Shown: in pieces, positions 1-10,563 of the stretch
Numbering within the stretch: the first letter of the stretch is position 1
Layout: each line of letters starts with the position of its first letter
DNA from: Episyrphus balteatus
Lineage: Eukaryota; Arthropoda; Insecta; Diptera; Syrphidae
Reading direction: 5' to 3'
Length of the DNA stretch: 64,000 nucleotides
Assembly (NCBI RefSeq): GCF_945859705.1
Contig: NC_079134.1
Coordinates: 167,063,718 to 167,127,717 of the forward strand
Notes under the pieces: generated by a model
Told to the model about the DNA's origin: nothing
Databases searched by the model: none
Seen by the model: the letters and a program-made list of their open reading frames with translations, nothing else
Position numbers and translations under genes: made by a program

Positions 1-41
1 TTTGGATCCTGTGTATTACAGATTTTTACAATTCAATTCAC

Positions 42-805
42 CGACTTGCTCTTATGGTAAAAATTACTCTTTGTTCAAACTTTTTACTGAACAAAATGAG
101 TGAAAATTTGATATTTTTAAAGAGTTAAATAGTAGTGAGAAAAAAATAAAATCTGTTTTTATAATTGACTAAACACGGTTTTAAATGATCTTTTACACAA
201 AAAACAACTATGCCATTTCATTTCTTGTATAAAAAAGAACTTTTAGAACAAAAATTTGGAAAATCGTTATAGCTGTCGTTATATATAAAAATTTTCTAAC
301 ATTAAAAAAAAAATTGGTATGCCATTTTGAAGAAATAATTGAATTACACATAAAAACAAATTTTCAAAATCTTTCACCAAACCGTTTTCAAAAACTTGAT
401 GTTTCAAAAAAAAATTTGAAAAATTTTTTTAAAAATCCAATGTGTTTTTTGAAATTTTTTAAAAATGAAGTATTACCATTACCTAAACGCTTTTGTATTT
501 AATAACGGTACAAAAAATATTTTTCTTATTTCAAAAGTAGGCTGTTTAATACTACAACCAAAAATTTTCATCAAAATCTTTAGAACTGTTTTTAAAAAAA
601 TATTAACTTTTCTATTTCCGTTATATGGCACGTATCTACCGCTAGTTTTGGTCGTAAAAAAAAATTCAATTTCTCCTCTAGGGAATCACCCAAAACTGCT
701 TATTACCAAGTTTTAAGAAAATCACTTCACTTCATATTTTTACTCATACATAGTGGAACTATTTTTGTTAAGACAGTAGATTTCTATACAGACAGGCAGA
801 CGTAA
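42..805 (-). repeat. Copy of dispersed repeat family W
   Basis: AT-rich sequence with no credible gene. It resembles, in inverted orientation, the dispersed repeat seen more completely at 29860-30725 and 41400-42303. Shared marks are the 'ttgctctta' motif near one end, a block around 305-340 about a 'tatgccattttgaagaa' sequence, and a 'cagacaggcagacg' motif near 790. The copy is diverged and its outer limits are approximate. It lies directly beside the 3' end of the UGT pseudogene. Confidence 0.5.
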
Positions 806-835
806 AAAACTTTCTTTATGATTAATCACAAATTT

Positions 836-2160
836 TTAGTTTGCCTTAATTTTAGGTTGCTTCTTTGCGAAGACTTTTCTATAAATAAACTTAGTTGGAA
901 TAGTTATTGACTTATAAACTAAAAATATGACTAAAACTAGAAAACCTATAACATCCAAACTTAAATATTGGAATGCATTCAAATGCACATTAGGACTCTG
1001 CATATGATAAGCACCTTTATGTCTTAGCACATACTCCAACCAAAATACAGCAGTATCTTTAGCATGCATTGGTCTATCCCGGTAAAGTGTCGAAAATGAC
1101 TTAACTTTTTTAATGAATTTCGGATTCTCCAAAACTTCCAAAACTGCAGCTCGTAATTCTTCAGCTGTCATTGTTTTCTGATCCAGTTGTACACCAAAAC
1201 CGTCCCCGACGACTGCAGCAGCATTTGAAATTTGATCAGAAGCAAATGGTATGGCTACCATTGGAACTCCATGATATTGTGACTCGGTAACACTTCCTTT
1301 ACCAGCATGTGTGATGAAAAGTTTCACATTTGGATCGGCCATCAAATTATCTTGGGGTAGCCATGACTCATAGAAGATATTTGAAGCATTTCCGGGTTTC
1401 TCAGCATCATTCCATTTCCAAAAGAACTGTTTGCTTAAGACCAGCTAAAGCTTTGAAAATATTTTGATAAAGTTGAGGGTTCATGTCTTTGCTTTTGATA
1501 TTCGATCCGAAACTGAGGTAGATTAAACCATGTTCTGACGAAGCATTGAAGATTTTTTTGAAGATTCTTAAACAAAAAAAAAAAAAAAACAATTGAGAAG
1601 ATTGAAGAAGAAGTTCCTTATTGAAATCCTTTTCTATTCTTACCTCTGGCAAAGGATCAGATTTCTGCTTGATATGAATTCCGCCAACTTCAACAACTGC
1701 TGGAACATGAGGACGAATTATAAAATCAGTGAAGTGAGAGTTCAACAATACCAACGACACCATTTTCTGCGTTTCTTCAAACGAAGGATATTTTGAAGGA
1801 GGGAAGATTTCACTAAAAAAAATGGATAGTTCTTATGCATATTTTACTGATTCGATTAAACCCCGATTAGGCTTTTAAGCATTTTCCTTGGATTCAGCTT
1901 TTCCTTCTTTTCTTTGTTCGGTTTGTTCAATCAGGATATGATGATATTTTGGGTTTTTATATCCTTTAAAGGTTGGGTAGTTACCACTGTCACATTATGA
2001 CCACGTTCAGCCATTGCCTTTATGTATTCTATATGAACTATATTGTGAGATGGACTGGCACTGATGAAGACAAGGTTCAGCAAGTCCAACAAAGAAAGCT
2101 AATAGGTATCACCGGAGGTGTGATTCTCATAACTTATCTTTGTTAAACTCTATCCGAAAC
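836..2160 (-). pseudogene. UDP-glycosyltransferase pseudogene (UGT-1, subfamily A)
   Basis: Decayed copy closely related to the gene at 3904-5613. Exon 3 (836 to about 1572) still encodes the UGT signature (FITHAGKGS...HGVP...DQ), the membrane anchor and a KIKAN-type tail. Two single-base insertions break it: one in the A-run near the exon 3 start (seven T on the plus strand around 1552-1559 where the paralog has six) and one near 1420 before the conserved WKW motif. Exon 2 (1644-1812, 169 bp) is undamaged in length and keeps splice-like edges. Exon 1 is badly damaged: only about 1845-2100 aligns, roughly 380 bp of its 3' half is missing, and the signal-peptide region is unrecognisable. A TATA-like element survives upstream at 2186. 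With several independent lesions, a functional protein is very unlikely. Confidence 0.9.
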
Positions 2161-2185
2161 TAAAAAGTTTTTCATCTGAATTAGG

Positions 2186-2193
2186 TTTATATA
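2186..2193 (-). promoter_or_regulatory. Relic TATA box of the UGT pseudogene
   Basis: Minus strand reads TATATAAA. It sits where intact subfamily A genes have their TATA boxes, and the flanking leader (gaaactaaaaagttt motif) resembles the 5' leader of the gene at 5613. Confidence 0.5.
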
Positions 2194-2526
2194 GGTACTG
2201 CGATCCTCCTCCGATCCTCCTTCTTGCACGATCATTGATTTCCATTTCCTTAATTCTAAAGGTCATTTAAAGATTACATTAAGCAAAATTATTTATAAAT
2301 TTTAGTTAAGTGATAAGCAATTATTATCATCCATTGCAAGCAAATTTTTAGATATCCACCATTACTATGGATTTTCAAGGAGTTATCGAAGTTTGTCCGA
2401 AAATGAATGATAAAAAATAAAATTTAATAGAGATTTGTTATAAAATTTGCTTTTTCTGAATCATTGTTATTTAGATCAGTTTTGGAATTCACAATTTACC
2501 CCTAGTCAATTGAAGCTAGTAAGAAT

Positions 2527-2865
2527 TAGTGATTGGAATTGTCGAATAATTATCGATTGTTGTAAAATATTCATTCATTCGATAGTTTTAAATCATTCAT
2601 TTATTCATTCATTCTTTTAATTACTATTTTCATTCGAATAGTTTTTTCATTCGAATAGTTTTTTTATTCGATAGTTTTTTTATTCAAATTGTTTTTTTTT
2701 TTTTTATTCGATAGTTTATTCGATAGTTTTTCTTCGATAATTTATTCGATAGTTTTTTTCCGATAGTTTTTATTCGAATAAATAAATGAATGAATGAACT
2801 AATCGATAGTATTATTCAGTTACCAACTATCCATAGTTCAAATCATTCGATAGTTCCCATCACTA
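2527..2865. mobile_element. hAT-like MITE with CGATAG minisatellite core, copy 1
   Basis: Left end TAGTGATTGGAATTGTCGAA and right end ...TTCCCATCACTA are inverted repeats of each other. The interior is a run of short 'attcgatagttttt' units. Flanks are GTAAGAAT (2519-2526) and GTTAGAAT (2866-2873), an 8-bp target duplication with one mismatch, suggesting an older insertion than the other two copies (27325-27747, 59688-60160). No coding capacity. The 8-bp duplication and the TAGTG terminus fit the hAT superfamily (inference). Confidence 0.82.
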
Positions 2866-3238
2866 GTTAGAATAGAAATTTTATTAAACGGACATAGATG
2901 TGCATTTAAATAGCGGGGCGGATGTAAATTGTTAGTACAAGGTAAGGTATTTATATTTCTGAGCTTTAACTATCACTTACACTAGTGAAAATGCAAAATG
3001 AATTTATACCTTCTGATCTTGAAAATCACATTTTCAAAAATTTTATTGAATAGAAACATTAAAATATTACTTTTTGGTGTCAATTCAAAAGTTTGAGTTC
3101 CAAAAGTCAAACATTTTTTTTGTATGCACTTTTATTTTAGAAAGAAAAATCAGACTAAATAAAAAAGACCCTGTTTAAAATACATATATACAATATATAT
3201 CAGAGCTTTAAGTAATCAAAACCAGATCATTTTTGTAC
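2866..3238. other. Intergenic, no recognisable feature
   Basis: AT-rich spacer between the MITE and a W-family copy. I see no gene, RNA or clear repeat unit in it. Confidence 0.5.
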
Positions 3239-3239
3239 T

Positions 3240-3760
3240 TATAAAACCTGATTTTTTAAAAAAGATTTTAAATAAAATTGGTAGGTATGCTATTTTGTAG
3301 AAGTCACTTATCAACATCTAAAATTTGATTTTTCAAAAAGAAATTTTCAGAATTTTTTTAATAATCCAAAAAATAATTTTTTCAGAACTTTATTCTTGGC
3401 TTATATTAAATTTATATAAATGTTTTTTTTTACAAAAAGTTTCGTTGAAATTGAATAAGCAGTTTCGGAGCAAATCGGATTGAAAAAAGCAGGTACCGTT
3501 AATAAAGATTTTCAAAAAAAAAAAAAAATTGTTCATTAAAAGATAGACCTTGTCTTGAATCAAAATCGTTTGAGCCGTTTTTGAGCAATTTCAACTTTAC
3601 TGAAATCGGTATATGTCAAGTACCGATGTTTTTGGTCCAAGAAAATTAATTCCAAAAACCCTCTGGAGAGTCGCCAAATAACGTTACATACCAAGTTCGA
3701 CATTAATCGGTCTATCCGTTTAGGCTGTAGCTCCTTATACAGACAGACCAGACTTAGGAA
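3240..3760 (-). repeat. Copy of dispersed repeat family W
   Basis: Inverted relative to the copy at 29860-30725. Matching landmarks include the 'cacttatcaacatctaaaa' block, the 'aaatcggtatatgtcaagt' block, 'gagagtcgccaaataacgtt' and 'cgtttaggctgtagctcc'. No open reading frame of note. It lies just downstream of the 3' end of the UGT at 3904-5613. Confidence 0.65.
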
Positions 3761-3903
3761 CTTGATTAAAAAAAAACGAACGTTTTGTTTTTCGTCTAAC
3801 TGAATTGGTTTTTACGAAACAGGCCTAAAAGTCTTAGTCGCATGTACAAAGCTTTAACAAAGGTTCTCAGAATAAAACAAAAGTTTAGATTAATCACAAT
3901 TTT

Positions 3904-5613
3904 TTAATTTGTCTTAATTTTAGGTTGCTTCTTTGCGAAGACTTTTCTATAAATAAACTTAGTTGGAATAGTAATTGACTTATAAACTAAAAATACAACT
4001 AAAACTAGAAAACCTATAACATCCAAACTTAAATATTGGAATGCATTCAAATGTACATTAGGACTTTGCATATGATAAGCACCTTTATGTCTTAGCACAT
4101 ACTCCAACCAAAAGACAGCCGTATCCTTAGCATGCATTGGTCTATCTCGATAGAGTGTCGAAAATTGCTTAACTTTTTTAATGAATTTTGGATTCTCCAA
4201 TACTTCCAAAACTGCAGCTCGTAACTCCTCAGCTGTCATTGTTTTTTGATCAAGTTGTACACCAAATCCGTCTCTAGCGACTGCAGCAGCGTTGGAAATT
4301 TGATCAGCAGCAAATGGTATTGCTACCATTGGAACACCATGATATTGTGACTCGGTAACACTTCCTTTGCCAGCGTGAGTGATGAAGAGTTTTACATTTG
4401 GATTGGTAAGAAGGTCGTCTTGAGGAAGCCATGACTCATAGAAGATATTTGGAGCATTTCCGGGTTTCTCAGCAGCATCCCATTTCCAGAGAACTGTTTG
4501 CTTGAGACCAGCTAAAGCTTTGAAAATAATTTGATAAAGTTGAGGGTTCATATCAGAAGCTTTGATATTTGATCCGAAACTTAGATAAATTACTCCATGT
4601 TCTGAAGAAGCGTTGAAGATTTTTTGAAGATTCTAGAAAAAAATAAGGAAATTGAAAAAAAAAGTTCGTAGAAATCTTCTTATGGTTTTTTACCTCTGGC
4701 AAAGGATCAGGTTTCTGTTTGATCTGAATTCCACCAACATCAACAAAGACCGGGAACATTTGGACGAATTACTCCATCAGTAAAGTGAGAGTTACACAAA
4801 ACCAGTGAAACCTTCTTCTTCGTTTCTTCAAACGATGGGTATTTTGAAGGAGGGAATAATTCGCTAAAAACAAAAAAATATCCCATTAACTGATCAGTCT
4901 TTAAGGGTTTCAAATATTTCTTACTTGTAAAGATTTCCAGCTTGTTTATCCAAGAAATATGAGAATATTCTCAAAAAGAAATTGGTAATAAAATTACCCA
5001 ATCTTCCTGTAAATTTCGTTGGATCTGGTGGTGCGAACAATGGCGAAGCTGGAACATAGGCAATTTCTGGTGGATTTCCAATATAACGATCTAATAAATT
5101 AGTTGTTGCTGACATGAAACTGATAACAATTGGACACTTAAAATGTGCACCAAGTCCAAAATGAAAATCATTGAAGAAATATCCAATTATAACAAGATCA
5201 AATTTATTATCCGGATTATTCAGAAAATCTTGGAAACGTTGATCTTTTATTGGATCAGCTTGCATAGGGGCAAATCCAAATACACCACTTAATCCACTTT
5301 TAAATGATTCGATAAAACCTCGGTTAGGCTTCTTAGCATTAGCTTTGGCTTCAGCTATTTCTTGTTTTCTTTGTTCGGTTTGTGGTATGAGGATATGATG
5401 ATATTTTGGATTTTTATCCTTTAAGGGAAGTGCTGTTAGCACTGTCACATTATGACCACGTTCTACCATGGCCCTGACGTATGACATGTGAATAATGTTG
5501 TGTGATGGACTGTTGCTTGTGAAGACACCAAGAATGTTGGCTGGTCTAACAACTCCAACGCAGAAGGCCAGTAGGCCGAGAACGGCCACAAATTTGTAGT
5601 TTCCAGGTGCCAT
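3904..5613 (-). CDS. Ugt: UDP-glycosyltransferase (UGT-2, subfamily A), with a one-base frameshift in exon 2
   Basis: Membrane-bound UGT expected to transfer a sugar from a UDP-sugar to small lipophilic acceptors at the ER lumen face. Exons: 4925-5613, 4694-4863, 3904-4632, with GT-AG introns of 61 bp each. Start ATG at 5613 gives a hydrophobic signal peptide (MAPGNYKFVAVLGLLAFCVG). The catalytic His lies in SPSH and the likely catalytic Asp in NKFD. Exon 3 carries WLPQDDLL, the UGT signature ending in DQ, one C-terminal membrane segment and the tail KIKTN (K at -3/-5, ER retrieval type). Exon 2 is 170 bp whereas every paralog has 169. One extra base in a GGG run (plus strand 4752-4754) shifts the frame and brings a stop after about residue 270, removing the donor-binding half. 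Without it the product would be 528 aa. Either a very young pseudogene or a sequence error; everything else is intact. Confidence 0.88.
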
Positions 5614-5669
5614 ACCTGATCTTGCTTAAACTTGAATCGAAACTAAAAAAGTTTCTCTCTAGAAGAACG

Positions 5670-5677
5670 CTTATATA
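5670..5677 (-). promoter_or_regulatory. TATA box of UGT-2
   Basis: Minus strand TATATAAG, 57 bp upstream of the ATG at 5613. The related gene at 48588 has its TATA box at almost the same distance. A GATA-type motif (plus strand 'ttatcta') lies slightly further upstream, near 5693. Confidence 0.6.
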
Positions 5678-5699
5678 CCTCTTTCGAAGCTTTTATCTA

Positions 5700-7500
5700 A
5701 AAAAAAAACTGATTAAACAACAGCACAGTTCAAAAAAAATGTCTACTAATTTTGTTTCTTATCGTTTATTTTGGGTAGATACTTCGATAACACGTTGGAT
5801 TCTTAGACTCATTGCCGATGACAAGCCTTGAGAACGAAATTCCATTTTGCTTTAACTTTGTGATGGATCGCATATGTTCTGGTCATGGTTTATCAATTAT
5901 GCGATAAACTAAACACACTTAAACTGTTTTGCTTAATGTAATCTCAAAAAAACTACGTTTGGAATAAGAATTATGGAAATCAATGATTATGCAAAAATGA
6001 TTATAATTTTGAATTGTTTTGTTTTGTTTAGATAATATATTTTTGAAATCATGGTCAAAATGATAAAGTTTATGTGTGTAATGATAATTGTGATACAATT
6101 TTATTTTTTTATTTTTGGATTTGTTAATAAAGTTTTTGGATGATAGTCTTGTACGTTGAATATGTTAATTGGAATTAATTGTAGTTGAAAAAATGAGGTT
6201 TGTAAGAATGATTATTTTATTATTAAAATTGTTATCGTTATTGATTAGTAAAACAATACTAAATAAGCATTACTGTTTTCTTTTTTTAAGGCAAAAACAT
6301 GTGTATAACAGATAACAGAATATTGCGTACTTTCTAACAGTTAAATACATTTTTTTTTTAATTAAAAAAAGTGATTTATAGGTGAATCGTTTATTTCAGA
6401 AACATCATAAGTCCATGAGCACTAAATTTTCAGGAGCAACAAAAAACTGTTTTTTATGTTAAAACTCCACAACACTTCAAATTTAGTGTATGCCGATTTA
6501 TAATCTAGCTAAAGACGCATTTAAAAACCTTAAAAATATAAACCTTTTTTCAAGTCTTAGCGGGGTTTTAAGCCTTTAAAGTCGCTGGACTTATGGCGTT
6601 TCTGCTCAAAACGAATTTTTGTTGGTAAAACTTTTGTTTTCATCTAGCTATAGCTTTTGAAGCCTGCTTCTGATTTTAATGAATAAAATAGCAGTAGATA
6701 GAGTAAATCCTCTTACCTCTTCATTGATGTATAATAATAAAGCTTGCGTTACATGAATGCTGCCAAAATAAATAAAAACTGGTAAAATGTCATATATTCA
6801 ACAGTTAAAAACGCTACCACCGCAAGAAATCTGGCTATAACTTTTGAACCCTGAGTTCAATTTTGAGCAGAAATAATTATGCCATTCACTGTGAAATATA
6901 CTTATGTAATTTTAACTTTTAAAAATGTACAATTTTTTTGGTCAACAAATTTCAAATTTAATTTAAAAAAACCGCAGTATGGTTTTTTAAAATTGAATTT
7001 GAAAAAACAGCGCAAATTTTAAATCCATCAAAAGTTACAGTACTTTAAATATGCCAACGTTTAAAAAAAAAAAAAAAGTAACATCAAAATTAGAGCTGTT
7101 TGACTCAAAAATACGATACTAGATGAGTTTTCAAAATGCCTTTTGGTATCTCAAAACCGCAAAACATTACTGCTTTAAATATTTGACTTTGGATTCAAAT
7201 TAAAAAAAAAAAAAAACTAAAATATTTTCTCCTCTTCCATAGGTTCTGTACACGTTTAAACATTTTGGTGTAGATTCTACGAACATTTGGGTTACATGTG
7301 AGACAATTGATTGCTTACATTTTTGATTCTAACACAAAATTTATTGAAATTTAAATATTTTTTATTAAAAATCAAAGAGGTTTTCCTAAATTTTAAATTT
7401 CACTTTATTTTAATGATATTTTTTTCTTTTTCTTTCTTATTATTTTAAATATTTTCTTTCTTACTCCTTTTAAATAAAATATAAAATTTTACTCATCATA
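5700..7500. other. Intergenic, AT-rich, contains one small inverted-repeat element
   Basis: No credible gene. Contains long A/T runs and the inverted-repeat element at 6397-6604. The rest shows no recognisable feature. Confidence 0.5.
6397..6604. mobile_element. Short inverted-repeat element (MITE-like, 208 bp)
   Basis: The left end cagaaacatcataagtcca is matched in inverted form by the right end, tggacttatggcgtttctg, with two differences. The interior is non-coding. I could not see a clear target-site duplication, so the class is open. Confidence 0.5.
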
Positions 7501-7504
7501 AATA

Positions 7505-8117
7505 TCTCGACTGAAAAGGTAAAGTAGGTATCTTATGTCAATTTTGATGTTTTTTTAGGAGAGCAAAAAAACACTTCAAAGCTGCCTCCCAAAAATTTTT
7601 TCAAGTGTAGATTTAATTGTATAAAACATTAAGATGTCAAATTTTAAGGTCTTTTTTATTAAAATTATTTCAAAAAGATATTTTTAATATTTTTGCTGTT
7701 ATAAGGAAAAATATGACTTAAGATAGGAAAAATATGGCTTTCCAAAATCTTAAGTTGATATAAGAAGATTTGCCTTTTCACGGAATTTTTTAAAATATTT
7801 TATCTTATGTCAACTTAAGGATGACTTTTGTTTCTGCTTGAGCCCGCGAAAATATCTTAAGTCAACATAAGATAATTTAAGATTTCACAATAATAAAAAA
7901 AAGTCTTAACCCAATATAATCTTAAGTCTACTTAAGGTTTTGAATATGTGTCTTTTGAACATAAGACGAAATTGTTTTTGTGCATAAAAAACAAAGGGGT
8001 GAGATAGAAAGATGCCGATAAGACAGAACTGTAGACCTTTAGAATGACACTGAGGTTCAACAAAAAAACGCGAAACATCTTAAGTCGACTTAAGATACTT
8101 TACCTTTTCGGTCGAGA
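7505..8117. mobile_element. Inverted-repeat element (about 610 bp)
   Basis: The ends are inverted copies: left tctcgactgaaaaggtaaag, right ctttaccttttcggtcgaga. Internal motifs of the type 'cttaagtnnacttaag' recur on both strands, so the interior is itself rich in small palindromes. No open reading frame of note. The target duplication is ambiguous in AT-rich flanks. Confidence 0.6.
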
Positions 8118-10040
8118 TTATAATAATGGTGATATTATTATCTCTTTTATTATTTTTTTTTTCTTCAAAAACTATGTTAATTGAAATCTTATTGCCGATC
8201 AAATTTGATCAGTAATTCATACATTTAACATTTTACTTCGAAAAAAAAAAACACAAAGCACCTTCAAAATATTGCAAATTGAGATTTTTTACTTTCCATT
8301 TTTTATCAGAAAAAAGGTTACCAAATTCATTTTACTGAACCAAAATATTTTTTTTTATAGTTTCTTTTTAAGGAAGCGATAACCCTAAATCCAGTCACAA
8401 AAAAATGTATTTTTTTTTTTTTGAAATGGCTTCCATTTTCGATTACGTTTTTATTCCAGTTTGATTAAAATTTGATTTTCTTGTAGGTGTTAAAAAAAAA
8501 AGGAGACGATTATTTTTAATTTTAATTCTTAACCATATAAAGTTATAATTTAAGTGCAAAGGAATTAGTTTTTATTTTAAATTTTCTTATATTTCAATAG
8601 GTACTTTTGATTAGGTATATTTTAATTTTTTCTATTTGAAATTAATTAAAAAATTATTTAAAAAAAAACTATATACCTAATAAAATCGCAATATTAAAAA
8701 CTATTAATTTCTATTTTGAAAAAGGCCTAATTTCAAAGAATGTATTAAAAACTACTTTAGAATTTTTAATAATTCAAACTCTCACCTAAAATATTTCTGA
8801 ATTCTTTTTAGATTCTTGCTGTATGAAAACTATTCACCAATTTTATTTGGGAAAGATCCCTTTTTCATCATAGTTTTGAAATTGTTAAAATACACAAGCA
8901 ACTTTGAATTCAAAGGTCAATAAAACAAACCATAGTGTGGCTTAAGTCTACTTTTTGCCGCAAATCTAATAATCCATATTATTTATTCCTTTCTCATCCT
9001 TCCTAAGAGAAAAACACTAAACCAATAAGGATTCACCAACTTTAAAATAATGTTAGTTTATTGAATTATTTTTTCATAAATAAAACCTCAGTTCGTCCCT
9101 TTTCTAGTTTTTAAGCTTAAGAAAATATATTGCACACTTTCAAGTAGCTATAAGGAATACACTTAACAAAACTAAAAGAAAAAAGTAAACATTTTACGAG
9201 CTGCAATCAAATAAATTAACTTTATTACACAAAGTTGTGCAGCTAAAGAATAGAAGGAAAAAGAGGAAAAGGATGCACATTTCACATTTGCACACATAGA
9301 AAAAAGTAATACAGGATGCAACCACTATTTCAAGGCGAACATGACTAAAGTAGAGAAGATCCTCTTCGTGTTGTATGCTTGAGGACAAATAATAAAAGCT
9401 AAGAAGTGGATTATCCACAAGAGGGCCAGGATAAATTTCTACAATAAAAACGGCAATTTGTCCCGATGGAATTGAATTGCCCCATTTAATATTATATAGC
9501 AGGTGAATCGGGGTGTACTTATTGCTTTTTACCTTTGCCAAATGGGAGGACTTATTTTTTCTTTGAGTGGGTGATGTGATATGGTTTTTCTATCTCTCTT
9601 TCAATGCAAGGATAGCTATTAAAGTAAATTGCGGGGAGGATTTCTGGAGTCTCTTTATGTTTTTATTGATTTTATCAGGATTTTATTGAATGACTTCTTG
9701 ACCTAATCGAATCTTTTAGAATTAATGAATGTCATAGAAGGAAACATATCTTCAAAAGACCTCGGATTATTATGTTGAAATTAATTTTAATAAATTTGAT
9801 TTTATCCTTTAGATGGTTTTAAATGTATTTTATGACAGAGAGTATTGATTTCAAAGAAAAAGCAGGATGTGTCGGACTGTCGGTACATAAAACAACTATG
9901 TAACTTTAGATAAAGTCAAGGCTTATTGACTTTTTCTTTGCAAATCAAAATAATTTCTTTATCAAGTTTAAAGTTATGGTCATATGCCTTAACCATAACA
10001 AAAAAAGAGGTTTTCTGTAAGGCTGGTTTACGGACGATGA
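8118..10040. other. Intergenic; one unassigned open frame
   Basis: AT-rich with long poly-A and poly-T runs. A minus-strand frame at 9194-9541 could encode 115 residues with a hydrophobic, aromatic-rich C-terminal half. I do not recognise it and see no promoter, splice or family support. Otherwise nothing identifiable. Confidence 0.4.
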
Positions 10041-10563
10041 TTTTACGTGATAACGTCGTAGGAAAACAGGTTGTGTGCTTTTAAAATGAGCCATTTGAAG
10101 CGTTTATTTATTTCAAACAATCATAATTTACAAGAAAAAGCTAAAAAAAATACCTTTTTTCTTTTCTCATTATATTAATTTTTTTATTTTAAAAGCTCAC
10201 AAAAAAAAATTATACCATTAAAAAGCCAAATATTTCTTCTAAATAATAAAACCATTTTTAAATTTTTACAATGAGCAAAAAGTATTAAAATAATTTATTT
10301 AAAACAATCATTTTCATCAAAAAAAGCAAAGAAAACATGTAAATTTATCTTCTCACGCTATTAAATCCATTATTTTTAACAATCTATAAAACTTTTTACA
10401 CCATCTGAAAGCTTATTGTCTTAGCTAAAAATATATAATATAGATACAGTCTATGAGACATCTACAAAAAGAGCTAGAATTTTTTAAACTCGATGAAATC
10501 AAAAAAAGCAAAAAAACATTTATTTTTATGTTCTCATGCTATTAAATGAATTTTTTCCCTATA

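Noticed and set aside
9194..9541. 115-residue minus-strand open frame
   Set aside because: Composition is hydrophobic and aromatic-rich in the second half, no homologue recognised; kept only as a note.
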